This document shows positions 1-11,780 of a stretch of DNA of 64,000 nucleotides, piece by piece. The stretch's first letter is position 1. Every line of letters starts with the position of its first letter. The notes beneath the pieces were generated by a model. It did not search any database and was not told the origin of the DNA. It was given only the letters and a program-made list of their open reading frames with translations. The stretch lies in NCBI GenBank assembly GCA_946800325.1, contig OX326957.1:59180977-59244976 (forward strand), read 5' to 3'. Both the position numbers and the translations under genes were made by a program. Source of the DNA: Luzula sylvatica (lineage: Eukaryota; Streptophyta; Magnoliopsida; Poales; Juncaceae).

Positions 1-248
1 ATAACGTGTTTTGAGATCATTTGTATCGTATCTTTTACTACATAACTTTTCACCAAATTTCACAAACACTAAGAAAGTTTGTTTTTCGATTCAAAACAAG
101 ATTTTAACGCTTTGAGGAGTTCAAATAACGTGTTTTGAGATCATTTCTATCGTATCTTTTACTACATAAGTTTTCACCAGATTTCACAAACACTAAGAAA
201 GTTTGTTTTTCGATTCAAAACAAGATTTTAACGCTTTGAGGAGTTCAA
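1..248 (+). repeat. Tail of an 18-unit module (units 1-2)
   Basis: Unit 1 is consensus. Unit 2 carries the CTATCG, TAAGTTTTC and CACCAGAT variants that close each 18-unit module elsewhere (for example at 4589-4712 and 6821-6944). The window therefore opens at the end of such a module and the array continues to the left. Confidence 0.8.
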
Positions 249-2480
249 ATAACGTGTTTTTAGATCATTTGTATCGTATCTTTTACTACATAACTTTTCA
301 CCAAATTTCACAAACACTAAGAAAGTTTGTTTTTCGATTCAAAACAACATTTTAACGCTTTGAGGAGTTCAAATAACTTGTTTTGAGATCATTTGTATCG
401 TATCTTTTACTACATAACTTTTCACCAAATTTCACAAACACTAAGAAAGTTTGTTTTTCGATATAAAACAACATTTTAACGCTTTGAGGAGTTAAAATAA
501 TGTGTTTTTAGATCATTTGTATCGTATCTTTTACTACATAACTTTTCACCAAATTTCACAAACACTAAGAAAGTTTGTTTTTCGATATAAAACAACATTT
601 TAACGCTTTGAGGAGTTCAAATAACGTGTTTTTAGATCATTTGTATCGTATCGTTTACTACATAACTTTTCACCAAATTTCACAAACACTAAGAAAGTTT
701 GTTTTTCGATTCAAAACAAGATTTCAACGCTTTGAGGAGTTCAAATAACGTGTTTTGAGATCATTTGTATCGTATCTTTTACTACATAAGTTTTCACCAA
801 ATTTCACAAACACTAAGAAAGTTTGTTTTTCGATTCAAAACAAGATTTTAACGCTTTGAGGAGTTCAAATAATGTTTTTTTAGATCATTTGTATCGTATC
901 TTTTACTACACAACTTTTCACCAAATTTCACAAACACTAAGAAAGTTTGTTTTTCGATTCAAAACAAGATTGTAACGCTTTGAGGAGTTCAAATAACTTG
1001 TTTTGAGATCATTTGTATCGTATCTTTTACTACATAACTTTTCACCAAATTTCACAAACACCAAGAAAGTTTGTGTTTCATTTCAAAACAAGATTTTAAC
1101 GCTTTGAGGAGTTCAAATAAAGTGTTTTGAGATCATTTATATCGTATCTTTTACTACATAAGTTTTCACCAAATTTCACAAACACTAAGAAAGTTTGTTT
1201 TTCGTTTCAAAACAAGATTTTAACGCTTTGAGGAGTTCAAATAACGTGTTTTGAGATCATTTGTATCGTATCTTTTACTACATAACTTTTCACCAAATTT
1301 CACAAACACTAAGAAAGTTTGTTTTTCGATTCAAAACAAGATTTTAACGCTTTCAGGAGTTCAAATAACGTGTTTTTAGATCATTTGAATCGTATCTTTT
1401 ACTACACAACTTTTCACCAAATTTCACTAACACTAAGAAAGTTTGTGTTTCATTTCAAAACAAGATTTAAACGCTTTGAGGAGTTCAAATAACGTGTTTT
1501 GAGATCATTTATATCGTATCTTTTACTACATAACTTTTCACCAAATTTCACAAACACTAAGAAAGTTTGTTTTTCGTTTCAAAACAAGATTTTAACGCTT
1601 TGAGGAGTTCAAATAACGTGTTTTGAGATCATTTGTATCGTATCTTTTACTACATAACTTTTCACCAAATTTCACAAACACTAAGAAAGTTTGTTTTTCG
1701 ATTCAAAACAACATTTTAACGCTTTGAGGAGTTCAAATAACTTGTTTTGAGATCATTTGTATCATATCTTTTACTACATAACTTTTCACCAAATTTCACA
1801 AACACTAAGAAAGTTTGTTTTTCGATATAAAACAACATTTTAACGCTTTGAGGAGTTAAAATAATGTGTTTTTAGATCATTTGTATCGTATCGTTTACTA
1901 CATAACTTTTCACCAAATTTCACAAACACTAAGAAAGTTTGTTTTTCGATATAAAACAAGATTTTAAAGCTTTGAGGAGTTAAAATAACGTGTTTTTAGA
2001 TCATTTGTATCGTATCTTTTACTACATAACTTTTCACCAAATTTCACAAACACTAAGAAAGTTTTTTTTTCGATTCAAAACAACATTTTAACGCTTTGAG
2101 GAGTTCAAATAACGTGTTTTGAAATCATTTGTATCATATCTTTTACTACATAACTTTTCACCAAATGTCACAAACACTAAGAAAGTTTGTTTTTCGATTC
2201 AAAACAAGATTTTAACGCTTTGAGGAGTTCAAATAACCTGTTTTTAGATCATTTGTATCGTATCTTTTCCTACACAACTTTTCACCAAATTTCACAAACA
2301 CTAAGAAAGTTTGTGTTTCGATTCAAAACAAGATTTTAACTCTTTGAGGAGTTCAAATAACGTGTTTTGAGATCATTTATATGGTATCTTTTACTACATA
2401 ACTTTTCACCAAATTTCACAAACACTAAGAAAGTTTGTGTTTCATTCCAAAACAAGATTTTAACGCTTTGAGGAGTTCAA
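249..2480 (+). repeat. Shortened '22-unit' module (18 units, 3-20)
   Basis: Units 3-13 carry the same ordered variants as 6945-8308, at an offset of 54 units (6,696 bp). Diagnostic ones are CAACATT, the TTGTTTTGAG and ATAATG starts, ATCGTTTAC, GATTGTAAC, the AAGTG start, GAATCG with ACACAAC, and TTTATATCG. Units 14-20 then follow an order seen again at 19469-20336. Relative to the 40-unit HOR at 24180-29139, four units (including three consensus units) are missing. The simplest reading is an in-register deletion. Confidence 0.8.
1861..1984 (+). repeat. Monomer with unique HindIII site (unit 16)
   Basis: C to A at unit position 108 creates AAGCTT at 1967-1972. The only other copy of this variant that I noticed is at 19823-19828, in the equivalent unit of a long-range duplicate. 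The pair is useful for physical mapping and marks the 1613-4712 / 19469-22567 relationship. Confidence 0.8.
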
Positions 2481-4712
2481 ATAACGTGTTTTTAGATCAT
2501 TTGTATCGTATCTTTTACTACATAACTTTTCACCAAATTTCACAAACACTAAGAAAGTTTGTTTTTAGATTCAAAACAAGATTTTAACGCTTTGAGGAGT
2601 TCAAATAACGTGTTTTGAGATCATTCGTATCGTATCTTTTACTACATAACTTTTAACCAAATTTCACAAACACTAAGAAAGTTTGTTTTTCGATTCACAA
2701 CAAGATTTTAACGCTTTGAGGAGGTCAAAAAACGTGTTTTGAGATCATTTGTATCGTATCTTTTACTACACAACTTTTCACCAAATTTCACAAACACTAA
2801 GAAAGTTTGTTTATCGATTCAAAACAAGATTTTAACGCTTTGAGGAGTTCAAATAACGTGTTTTGAGATCATTTGTATCGTATCTTTTACTACATAACTT
2901 TTCACCAAATTTCACAAACACTAAGAAAGTTTGTTTTTCGATTCACAACAAGATTTTAACGCTTTGAGGAGTTCAAATAACGTGTTTTTAGATCATTTGT
3001 ATCGTATCTTTTACTACATAACTTTTCACCAAATTTCACAAACACTAAGAAAGTTTGTGTTTCGATTCAAAACAAGATTTTAACGCTTTCAGTAGTTCAA
3101 ATAACGTGTTTTTAGATCATTTGTATCGTATCTTTTACTACACAACTTTTTACCAAATTTCACAAACACTAAGAAAGTTTGTTTTTCGATTCAAAACAAG
3201 ATTTCAACGCTTTGAGGAGTTCAAATAACGTGTTTTGAGATCATTTGTATCGTATCTTTTACTACATAAGTTTTCACCAAATTTCACAAACACTAAGAAA
3301 GTTTGTTTTTTGATTCAACACAAGATTTTAACGCTTTGAGGAGTTCAAATAATGTGTTTTTAGATCATTTGTATCGTATCTTTTACTACACAACTTTTCA
3401 CCAAATTTCACAAACACTAAGAAAGTTTGTTTTTCGATTCAAAACAAGATTGTAACGCTTTGAGGAGTTCAAATAACTTGTTTTGAGATCATTTGTATCG
3501 TATCTTTTACTACATAACTTTTCACCAAATTTCACAAACACTAAGAAAGTTTGTTTTTCGGTTCAAAACAAGATTTTAACGCTTTCAGGAGTTCAAATAA
3601 CGTGTTTTTAGATCATTTGAATCATATCTTTTACTACACAACTTTTCACCAAATTTCACAAACACTAAGAAAGTTTGTGTTTCATTTCAAAACAAGATTT
3701 TAACGCTTTGAGGAGTTCAAATAAAGTGTTTTGAGATCATTTATATCGTATCTTTTACTACATAACTTTTCACCAAATTTCACAAACACTAAGAAAGTTT
3801 GTTTTTCGTTTCAAAACAAGATTTTAACGTTTTGAGGAGTTCAAATAACGTGTTTTGAGATCATTTGTATCGTATCTTTTACTACATAACTTTTCACCAG
3901 ATTTCACAAACACTAAGAAAGTTTGTTTTTCGATTCAAAACAAGATTTTAACGCTTTGAGGAGTTCAAATAACGTGTTTTGAGATCATTTGTATCGTATC
4001 TTTTACTACATAACTTTTCACCAAATTTCACAAACACTAAGAAAGTTTGTTTTTCGATTCAAAACAAGATTTTAACGCTTTCAGGAGTTCAAATAACGTG
4101 TTTTTAGATCATTTGATTCGTATCTTTTACTACACAACTTTTCACCAAATTTCACAAACACTAAGAAAGTTTGTTTTTCGTTTCAAAACAAGATTTTAAC
4201 GCTTTGAGGAGTTCAAATAACGTGTTTTGAGATCATTTGTATCGTATCTTTTACTACATAACTTTTCACCAAATTTCACAAACACTAAGAAAGTTTGTTT
4301 TTCGATTCAAAACAAGATTTTAACGCTTTGAGGAGTTCAAATAACGTGTTTTGAGATCATTTGTATCGTATCTTTTACAACATAAGTTTTCACCAGATTT
4401 CACAAACACTAAGAAAGTTTGTTTTTCGATTCAAAACAAGATTTTAACGCTTTGAGGAGTTCAAATAACGTGTTTTGAGATCATTTGTATCGTATCTTTT
4501 ACTACATAACTTTTCACCAAATTTCACAAACACTAAGAAAGTTTGTTTTTCGATTCAAAACAAGATTTTAACGCTTTGAGGAGTTCAAATAACGTGTTTT
4601 GAGATCATTTCTATCGTATCTTTTACTACATAAGTTTTCACCAGATTTCACAAACACTAAGAAAGTTTGTTTTTCGATTCAAAACAAGATTTTAACGCTT
4701 TGAGGAGTTCAA
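2481..4712 (+). repeat. 18-unit HOR module, copy 1 (2,232 bp)
   Basis: Units 21-38. The ordered markers are TTTTTAGATTC, a CATTCGTATCG unit with TTTTAACC and AGGAGGTCAAAA, GTTTATCG, GATTCACAAC, GCTTTCAGTAG, a TTTTTACC unit, TTGATTCAACAC, CGGTTC, GAATCATATC, AACGTTTTG, a CACCAGAT unit, ACAACATAAG and finally CTATCG. The same series restarts at 4713, exactly 18 x 124 bp later. Confidence 0.92.
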
Positions 4713-6944
4713 ATAACGTGTTTTTAGATCATTTGTATCGTATCTTTTACTACATAACTTTTCACCAAATTTCACAAACACTAAGAAAGTTTGTTTTTAG
4801 ATTCAAAACAAGATTTTAACGCTTTGAGGAGTTCAAATAACGTGTTTTGAGATCATTCGTATCGTATCTTTTACTACATAACTTTTAACCAAATTTCACA
4901 AACACTAAGAAAGTTTGTTTTTCGATTCACAACAAGATTTTAACGCTTTGAGGAGGTCAAAAAACGTGTTTTGAGATCATTTGTATCGTATCTTTTACTA
5001 CACAACTTTTCACCAAATTTCACAAACACTAAGAAAGTTTGTTTATCGATTCAAAACAAGATTTTAACGCTTTGAGGAGTTCAAATAACGTGTTTTGAGA
5101 TCATTTGTATCGTATCTTTTACTACATAACTTTTCACCAAATTTCACAAACACTAAGAAAGTTTGTTTTTCGATTCACAACAAGATTTTAACGCTTTGAG
5201 GAGTTCAAATAACGTGTTTTTAGATCATTTGTATCGTATCTTTTACTACATAACTTTTCACCAAATTTCACAAACACTAAGAAAGTTTGTGTTTCGATTC
5301 AAAACAAGATTTTAACGCTTTCAGTAGTTCAAATAACGTGTTTTTAGATCATTTGTATCGTATCTTTTACTACACAACTTTTTACCAAATTTCACAAACA
5401 CTAAGAAAGTTTGTTTTTCGATTCAAAACAAGATTTCAACGCTTTGAGGAGTTCAAATAACGTGTTTTGAGATCATTTGTATCGTATCTTTTACTACATA
5501 AGTTTTCACCAAATTTCACAAACACTAAGAAAGTTTGTTTTTTGATTCAACACAAGATTTTAACGCTTTGAGGAGTTCAAATAACGTGTTTTTAGATCAT
5601 TTGTATCGTATCTTTTACTACACAACTTTTCACCAAATTTCACAAACACTAAGAAAGTTTGTTTTTCGATTCAAAACAAGATTGTAACGCTTTGAGGAGT
5701 TCAAATAACTTGTTTTGAGATCATTTGTATCGTATCTTTTACTACATAACTTTTCACCAAATTTCACAAACACTAAGAAAGTTTGTTTTTCGGTTCAAAA
5801 CAAGATTTTAACGCTTTCAGGAGTTCAAATAACGTGTTTTTAGATCATTTGAATCATATCTTTTACTACACAACTTTTCACCAAATTTCACAAACACTAA
5901 GAAAGTTTGTGTTTCATTTCAAAACAAGATTTTAACGCTTTGAGGAGTTCAAATAAAGTGTTTTGAGATCATTTATATCGTATCTTTTACTACATAACTT
6001 TTCACCAAATTTCACAAACACTAAGAAAGTTTGTTTTTCGTTTCAAAACAAGATTTTAACGTTTTGAGGAGTTCAAATAACGTGTTTTGAGATCATTTGT
6101 ATCGTATCTTTTACTACATAACTTTTCACCAGATTTCACAAACACTAAGAAAGTTTGTTTTTCGATTCAAAACAAGATTTTAACGCTTTGAGGAGTTCAA
6201 ATAACGTGTTTTGAGATCATTTGTATCGTATCTTTTACTACATAACTTTTCACCAAATTTCACAAACACTAAGAAAGTTTGTTTTTCGATTCAAAACAAG
6301 ATTTTAACGCTTTCAGGAGTTCAAATAACGTGTTTTTAGATCATTTGAATCGTATCTTTTACTACACAACTTTTCACCAAATTTCACAAACACTAAGAAA
6401 GTTTGTTTTTCGTTTCAAAACAAGATTTTAACGCTTTGAGGAGTTCAAATAACGTGTTTTGAGATCATTTGTATCGTATCTTTTACTACATAACTTTTCA
6501 CCAAATTTCACAAACACTAAGAAAGTTTGTTTTTCGATTCAAAACAAGATTTTAACGCTTTGAGGAGTTCAAATAACGTGTTTTGAGATCATTTGTATCG
6601 TATCTTTTACAACATAAGTTTTCACCAGATTTCACAAACACTAAGAAAGTTTGTTTTTCGATTCAAAACAAGATTTTAACGCTTTGAGGAGTTCAAATAA
6701 CGTGTTTTGAGATCATTTGTATCGTATCTTTTACTACATAACTTTTCACCAAATTTCACAAACACTAAGAAAGTTTGTTTTTCGATTCAAAACAAGATTT
6801 TAACGCTTTGAGGAGTTCAAATAACGTGTTTTGAGATCATTTCTATCGTATCTTTTACTACATAAGTTTTCACCAGATTTCACAAACACTAAGAAAGTTT
6901 GTTTTTCGATTCAAAACAAGATTTTAACGCTTTGAGGAGTTCAA
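4713..6944 (+). repeat. 18-unit HOR module, copy 2 (2,232 bp)
   Basis: Units 39-56 repeat units 21-38 in order. I saw two substitutions against copy 1: the ATAATGTG start at 3349 is ATAACGTG at 5581, and GATTCG near 4124 is GAATCG near 6356. A recent tandem duplication by in-register unequal exchange explains this. Confidence 0.92.
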
Positions 6945-8432
6945 ATAACGTGTTTTTAGATCATTTGTATCGTATCTTTTACTACATAACTTTTCACCAA
7001 ATTTCACAAACACTAAGAAAGTTTGTTTTTCGATTCAAAACAACATTTTAACGCTTTGAGGAGTTCAAATAACTTGTTTTGAGATCATTTGTATCGTATC
7101 TTTTACTACATAACTTTTCACCAAATTTCACAAACACTAAGAAAGTTTGTTTTTCGATATAAAACAACATTTTAACGCTTTGAGGAGTTAAAATAATGTG
7201 TTTTTAGATCATTTGTATCGTATCTTTTACTACATAACTTTTCACCAAATTTCACAAACACTAAGAAAGTTTGTTTTTCGATATAAAACAACATTTTAAC
7301 GCTTTGAGGAGTTCAAATAACGTGTTTTTAGATCATTTGTATCGTATCGTTTACTACATAACTTTTCACCAAATTTCACAAACACTAAGAAAGTTTGTTT
7401 TTCGATTCAAAACAAGATTTCAACGCTTTGAGGAGTTCAAATAACGTGTTTTGAGATCATTTGTATCGTATCTTTTACTACATAAGTTTTCACCAAATTT
7501 CACAAACACTAAGAAAGTTTGTTTTTCGATTCAAAACAAGATTTTAACGCTTTGAGGAGTTCAAATAATGTTTTTTTAGATCATTTGTATCGTATCTTTT
7601 ACTACACAACTTTTCACCAAATTTCACAAACACTAAGAAAGTTTGTTTTTCGATTCAAAACAAGATTGTAACGCTTTGAGGAGTTCAAATAACTTGTTTT
7701 GAGATCATTTGTATCGTATCTTTTACTACATAACTTTTCACCAAATTTCACAAACACCAAGAAAGTTTGTGTTTCATTTCAAAACAAGATTTTAACGCTT
7801 TGAGGAGTTCAAATAAAGTGTTTTGAGATCATTTATATCGTATCTTTTACTACATAAGTTTTCACCAAATTTCACAAACACTAAGAAAGTTTGTTTTTCG
7901 TTTCAAAACAAGATTTTAACGCTTTGAGGAGTTCAAATAACGTGTTTTGAGATCATTTGTATCGTATCTTTTACTACATAACTTTTCACCAAATTTCACA
8001 AACACTAAGAAAGTTTGTTTTTCGATTCAAAACAAGATTTTAACGCTTTCAGGAGTTCAAATAACGTGTTTTTAGATCATTTGAATCGTATCTTTTACTA
8101 CACAACTTTTCACCAAATTTCACTAACACTAAGAAAGTTTGTGTTTCATTTCAAAACAAGATTTAAACGCTTTGAGGAGTTCAAATAACGTGTTTTGAGA
8201 TCATTTATATCGTATCTTTTACTACATAACTTTTCACCAAATTTCACAAACACTAAGAAAGTTTGTTCTTCGTTTCAAAACAAGATTTTAACGCTTTGAG
8301 GAGTTCAAATAACGTGTTTTGAGATCATTTGTATCGTATCTTTTACTACATAACTTTTCACCAAATTTCACAAACACTAAGAAAGTTTGTTTTTCGATTC
8401 AAAACAAGATTTTAACGCTTTGAGGAGTTCAA

Positions 8433-8556
8433 ATAACGTGTTTTGAGATCATTTGTATCGTATCTTTTACTACATAACTTTTCACCAAATTTCACAAACA
8501 CTAAGAAAGTTTGTTTTTCGATTCAAAACAAGATTTTAACGCTTTGAGGAGTTCAA
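8433..8556 (+). repeat. Representative consensus monomer (unit 69)
   Basis: This copy matches the commonest base at every position I compared, so it can serve as the reference monomer. Common variants by unit position are: 5 (C to T), 6 (G to T or A), 13 (G or T), 23 (G, C or A), 24 (T to A), 28 (G to A), 33 (T to G), 43 (T or C), 46 (C, G, T or A), 51 (C to A), 56 (A to G), 83 (T to G), 88-92 (CGATTC, CGTTTC, CATTTC or CGATAT forms), 94 (A to C), 100 (G to C), 105 (T to C or A), 114 (G to C), 117 (G to T) and 122 (C to A). Combinations of these define the higher-order repeats. Confidence 0.93.
8494..8514. repeat. Intramonomer inverted repeat (example copy)
   Basis: ACAAAC (unit 62-67) and GTTTGT (unit 77-82) are perfect reverse complements separated by 9 nt. 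The pair recurs in nearly every monomer. One family of variants (TTCAGAAAC) breaks the left arm. A second, longer-range pair is GTTTTGA (8-14) with TCAAAAC (91-97). It is lost in the many units that carry T at position 13. Whether either pair forms a hairpin or is a protein site is not known. Confidence 0.8.
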
Positions 8557-9548
8557 ATAACGTGTTTTGAGATCATTTGTATCGTATCTTTTACTACATA
8601 ACTTTTCACCAAATTTCACAAACACTAAGAAAGTTTGTTTTTCGATTCAAAACAAGATTTTAACGCTTTGAGGAGTTCAAATAACGTGTTTTGAGATCAT
8701 TTGTATCGTATCTTTTACTACATAACTTTTCACCAAATTTCACAAACACTAAGAAAGTTTGTTTTTCGATTCAAAACAACATTTTAACGCTTTGAGGAGT
8801 TCAAATAACTTGTTTTGAGATCATTTGTATCATATCTTTTACTACATAACTTTTCACCAAATTTCACAAACACTAAGAAAGTTTGTTTTTCGATATAAAA
8901 CAACATTTTAACGCTTTGAGGAGTTAAAATAATGTGTTTTTAGATCATTTGTATCGTATCTTTTACTACATAACTTTTCACCAAATTTCACAAACACTAA
9001 GAAAGTTTGTTTTTCGATTCAAAACAACATTTTAACGCTTTGAGGAGTTCAAATAACGTGTTTTTAGATCATTTGTATCGTATCGTTTACTACATAACTT
9101 TTCTCCAAATTTCACAAACACTAAGAAAGTTTGTTTTTCGATATAAAACAAGATTTTAACGCTTTGAGGAGTTAAAATAACGTGTTTTTAGATCATTTGT
9201 ATCGTATCTTTCACTACATAACTTTTCACCAAATTTCACAAACACTAAGAAAGTTTGTTTTTCGATTCAAAACAACATTTTAACGCTTTGAGGAGTTCAA
9301 ATAACGTGTTTTGAAATCATTTGTATCGTATCTTTTACTACATAACTTTTCACCAAATGTCACAAACACTAAGAAAGTTTGTTTTTCGATTCAAAACAAG
9401 ATTTTAACGCTTTGAGGAGTTCAAATAACGTGTTTTTAGATCATTTGTATCGTATCTTTTCCTACACAACTTTTCACCAAATTTCACAAACACTAAGAAA
9501 GTTTGTGTTTCGATTCAAAACAAGATTTTAACGCTTTGAGGAGTTCAA

Positions 9549-9672
9549 ATAACGTGTTTTGAGATCATTTATATGGTATCTTTTACTACATAACTTTTCA
9601 CCAAATTTCACAAACACTAAGAAAGTTTGTTTTTAGATTCAAAACAAGATTTTAACGCTTTGAGGAGTTCAA
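9549..9672 (+). repeat. Fusion monomer in 39-unit HOR copy 1
   Basis: The left half carries TTTATATGGTATC, the marker of one unit type. The right half carries GTTTTTAGATTC, the marker of the following unit type. In the 40-unit version these are separate neighbours (26784-26907 and 26908-27031). One monomer's worth of DNA has been lost exactly in register between them. Confidence 0.88.
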
Positions 9673-11780
9673 ATAACGTGTTTTGAGATCATTTGTATCG
9701 TATCTTTTACTACATAACTTTTAACCAAATTTCACAAACACTAAGAAAGTTTGTTTTTCGATTCACAACAAGATTTTAACGCTTTGAGGAGGTCAAAAAA
9801 CGTGTTTTGAGATCATTTGTATCGTATCTTTTACTACACAACTTTTCACCAAATTTCACAAACACTAAGAAAGTTTGTTTATCGATTCAAAACAAGATTT
9901 TAACGCTTTGAGGAGTTCAAATAACGTGTTTTGAGATCATTTGTATCGTATCTTTTACTACATAACTTTTCACCAAATTTCACAAACACTAAGAAAGTTT
10001 GTTTTTCGATTCACAACAAGATTTTAACGCTTTGAGGAGTTCAAATAACGTGTTTTTAGATCATTTGTATCGTATCTTTTACTACATAACTTTTAACCAA
10101 ATTTCACAAACACTAAGAAAGTTTGTGTTTCGATTTAAAACAAGATTTTAACGCTTTCAGTAGTTCAAATAACGTGTTTTTAGATCATTTGTATCGTATC
10201 TTTTACTACACAACTTTTTACCAAATTTCACAAACACTAAGAAAGTTTGTTTTTCGATTCAAAACAAGATTTCAACGCTTTGAGGAGTTCAAATAACGTG
10301 TTTTGAGATCATTTGTATCGTATCTTTTACTACATAAGTTTTCACCAAATTTCACAAACACTAAGAAAGTTTGTTTTTTGATTCAACACAAGATTTTAAC
10401 GCTTTGAGGAGTTCAAATAACGTGTTTTTAGATCATTTGTATCGTATCTTTTACTACACAACTTTTCACCAAATTTCACAAACACTAAGAAAGTTTGTTT
10501 TTCGATTCAAAACAAGATTGTAACGCTTTGAGGAGTTCAAATAACTTGTTTTGAGATCATTTGTATCGTATCTTTTACTACATAACTTTTCACCAAATTT
10601 CACAAACACTAAGAAAGTTTGTTTTTCGGTTCAAAACAAGATTTTAACGCTTTCAGGAGTTCAAATAACGTGTTTTTAGATCATTTGAATCATATCTTTT
10701 ACTACACAACTTTTCACCAAATTTCACAAACACTAAGAAAGTTTGTGTGTCATTTCAAAACAAGATTTTAACGCTTTGAGGAGTTCAAATAAAGTGTTTT
10801 GAGATCATTTATATCGTATCTTTTACTACATAACTTTTCACCAAATTTCACAAACACTAAGAAAGTTTGTTTTTCGTTTCAAAACAAGATTTTAACGTTT
10901 TGAGGAGTTCAAATAACGTGTTTTGAGATCATTTGTATCGTATCTTTTACTACATAACTTTTCACCAGATTTCACAAACACTAAGAAAGTTTGTTTTTCG
11001 ATTCAAAACAAGATTTTAACGCTTTGAGGAGTTCAAATAACGTGTTTTGAGATCATTTGTATCGTATCTTTTACTACATAACTTTTCACCAAATTTCACA
11101 AACACTAAGAAAGTTTGTTTTTCGATTCAAAACAAGATTTTAACGCTTTCAGGAGTTCAAATAACGTGTTTTTAGATCATTTGAATCGTATCTTTTACTA
11201 CACAACTTTTCACCAAATTTCACAAACACTAAGAAAGTTTGTTTTTCGTTTCAAAACAAGATTTTAACGCTTTGAGGAGTTCAAATAACGTGTTTTGAGA
11301 TCATTTGTATCGTATCTTTTACTACATAACTTTTCACCAAATTTCACAAACACTAAGAAAGTTTGTTTTTCGATTCAAAACAAGATTTTAACGCTTTGAG
11401 GAGTTCAAATAACGTGTTTTGAGATCATTTGTATCGTATCTTTTACAACATAAGTTTTCACCAGATTTCACAAACACTAAGAAAGTTTGTTTTTCGATTC
11501 AAAACAAGATTTTAACGCTTTGAGGAGTTCAAATAACGTGTTTTGAGATCATTTGTATCGTATCTTTTACTACATAACTTTTCACCAAATTTCACAAACA
11601 CTAAGAAAGTTTGTTTTTCGATTCAAAACAAGATTTTAACGCTTTGAGGAGTTCAAATAACGTGTTTTGAGATCATTTCTATCGTATCTTTTACTACATA
11701 AGTTTTCACCAGATTTCACAAACACTAAGAAAGTTTGTTTTTCGATTCAAAACAAGATTTTAACGCTTTGAGGAGTTCAA

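Larger units (their letters stand above)
6945..11780 (+). repeat. 39-unit HOR, copy 1 (4,836 bp)
   Basis: Units 57-95: a 21-unit version of the '22-unit' module followed by the 18-unit module. Private markers shared only with copy 2 include GTTCTTCG near 8268 and GTGTGTCATTTC near 10746. It also contains the fusion unit at 9549-9672, which is why it has 39 rather than 40 units. Confidence 0.93.

Noticed and set aside
8517..8533. CENP-B box (unit positions 85-101)
   Set aside because: TTCG-N4-A is present, but the essential CGGG half is replaced by ACAA, and many units change the CG. It is only a half match, expected by chance in AT-rich DNA.
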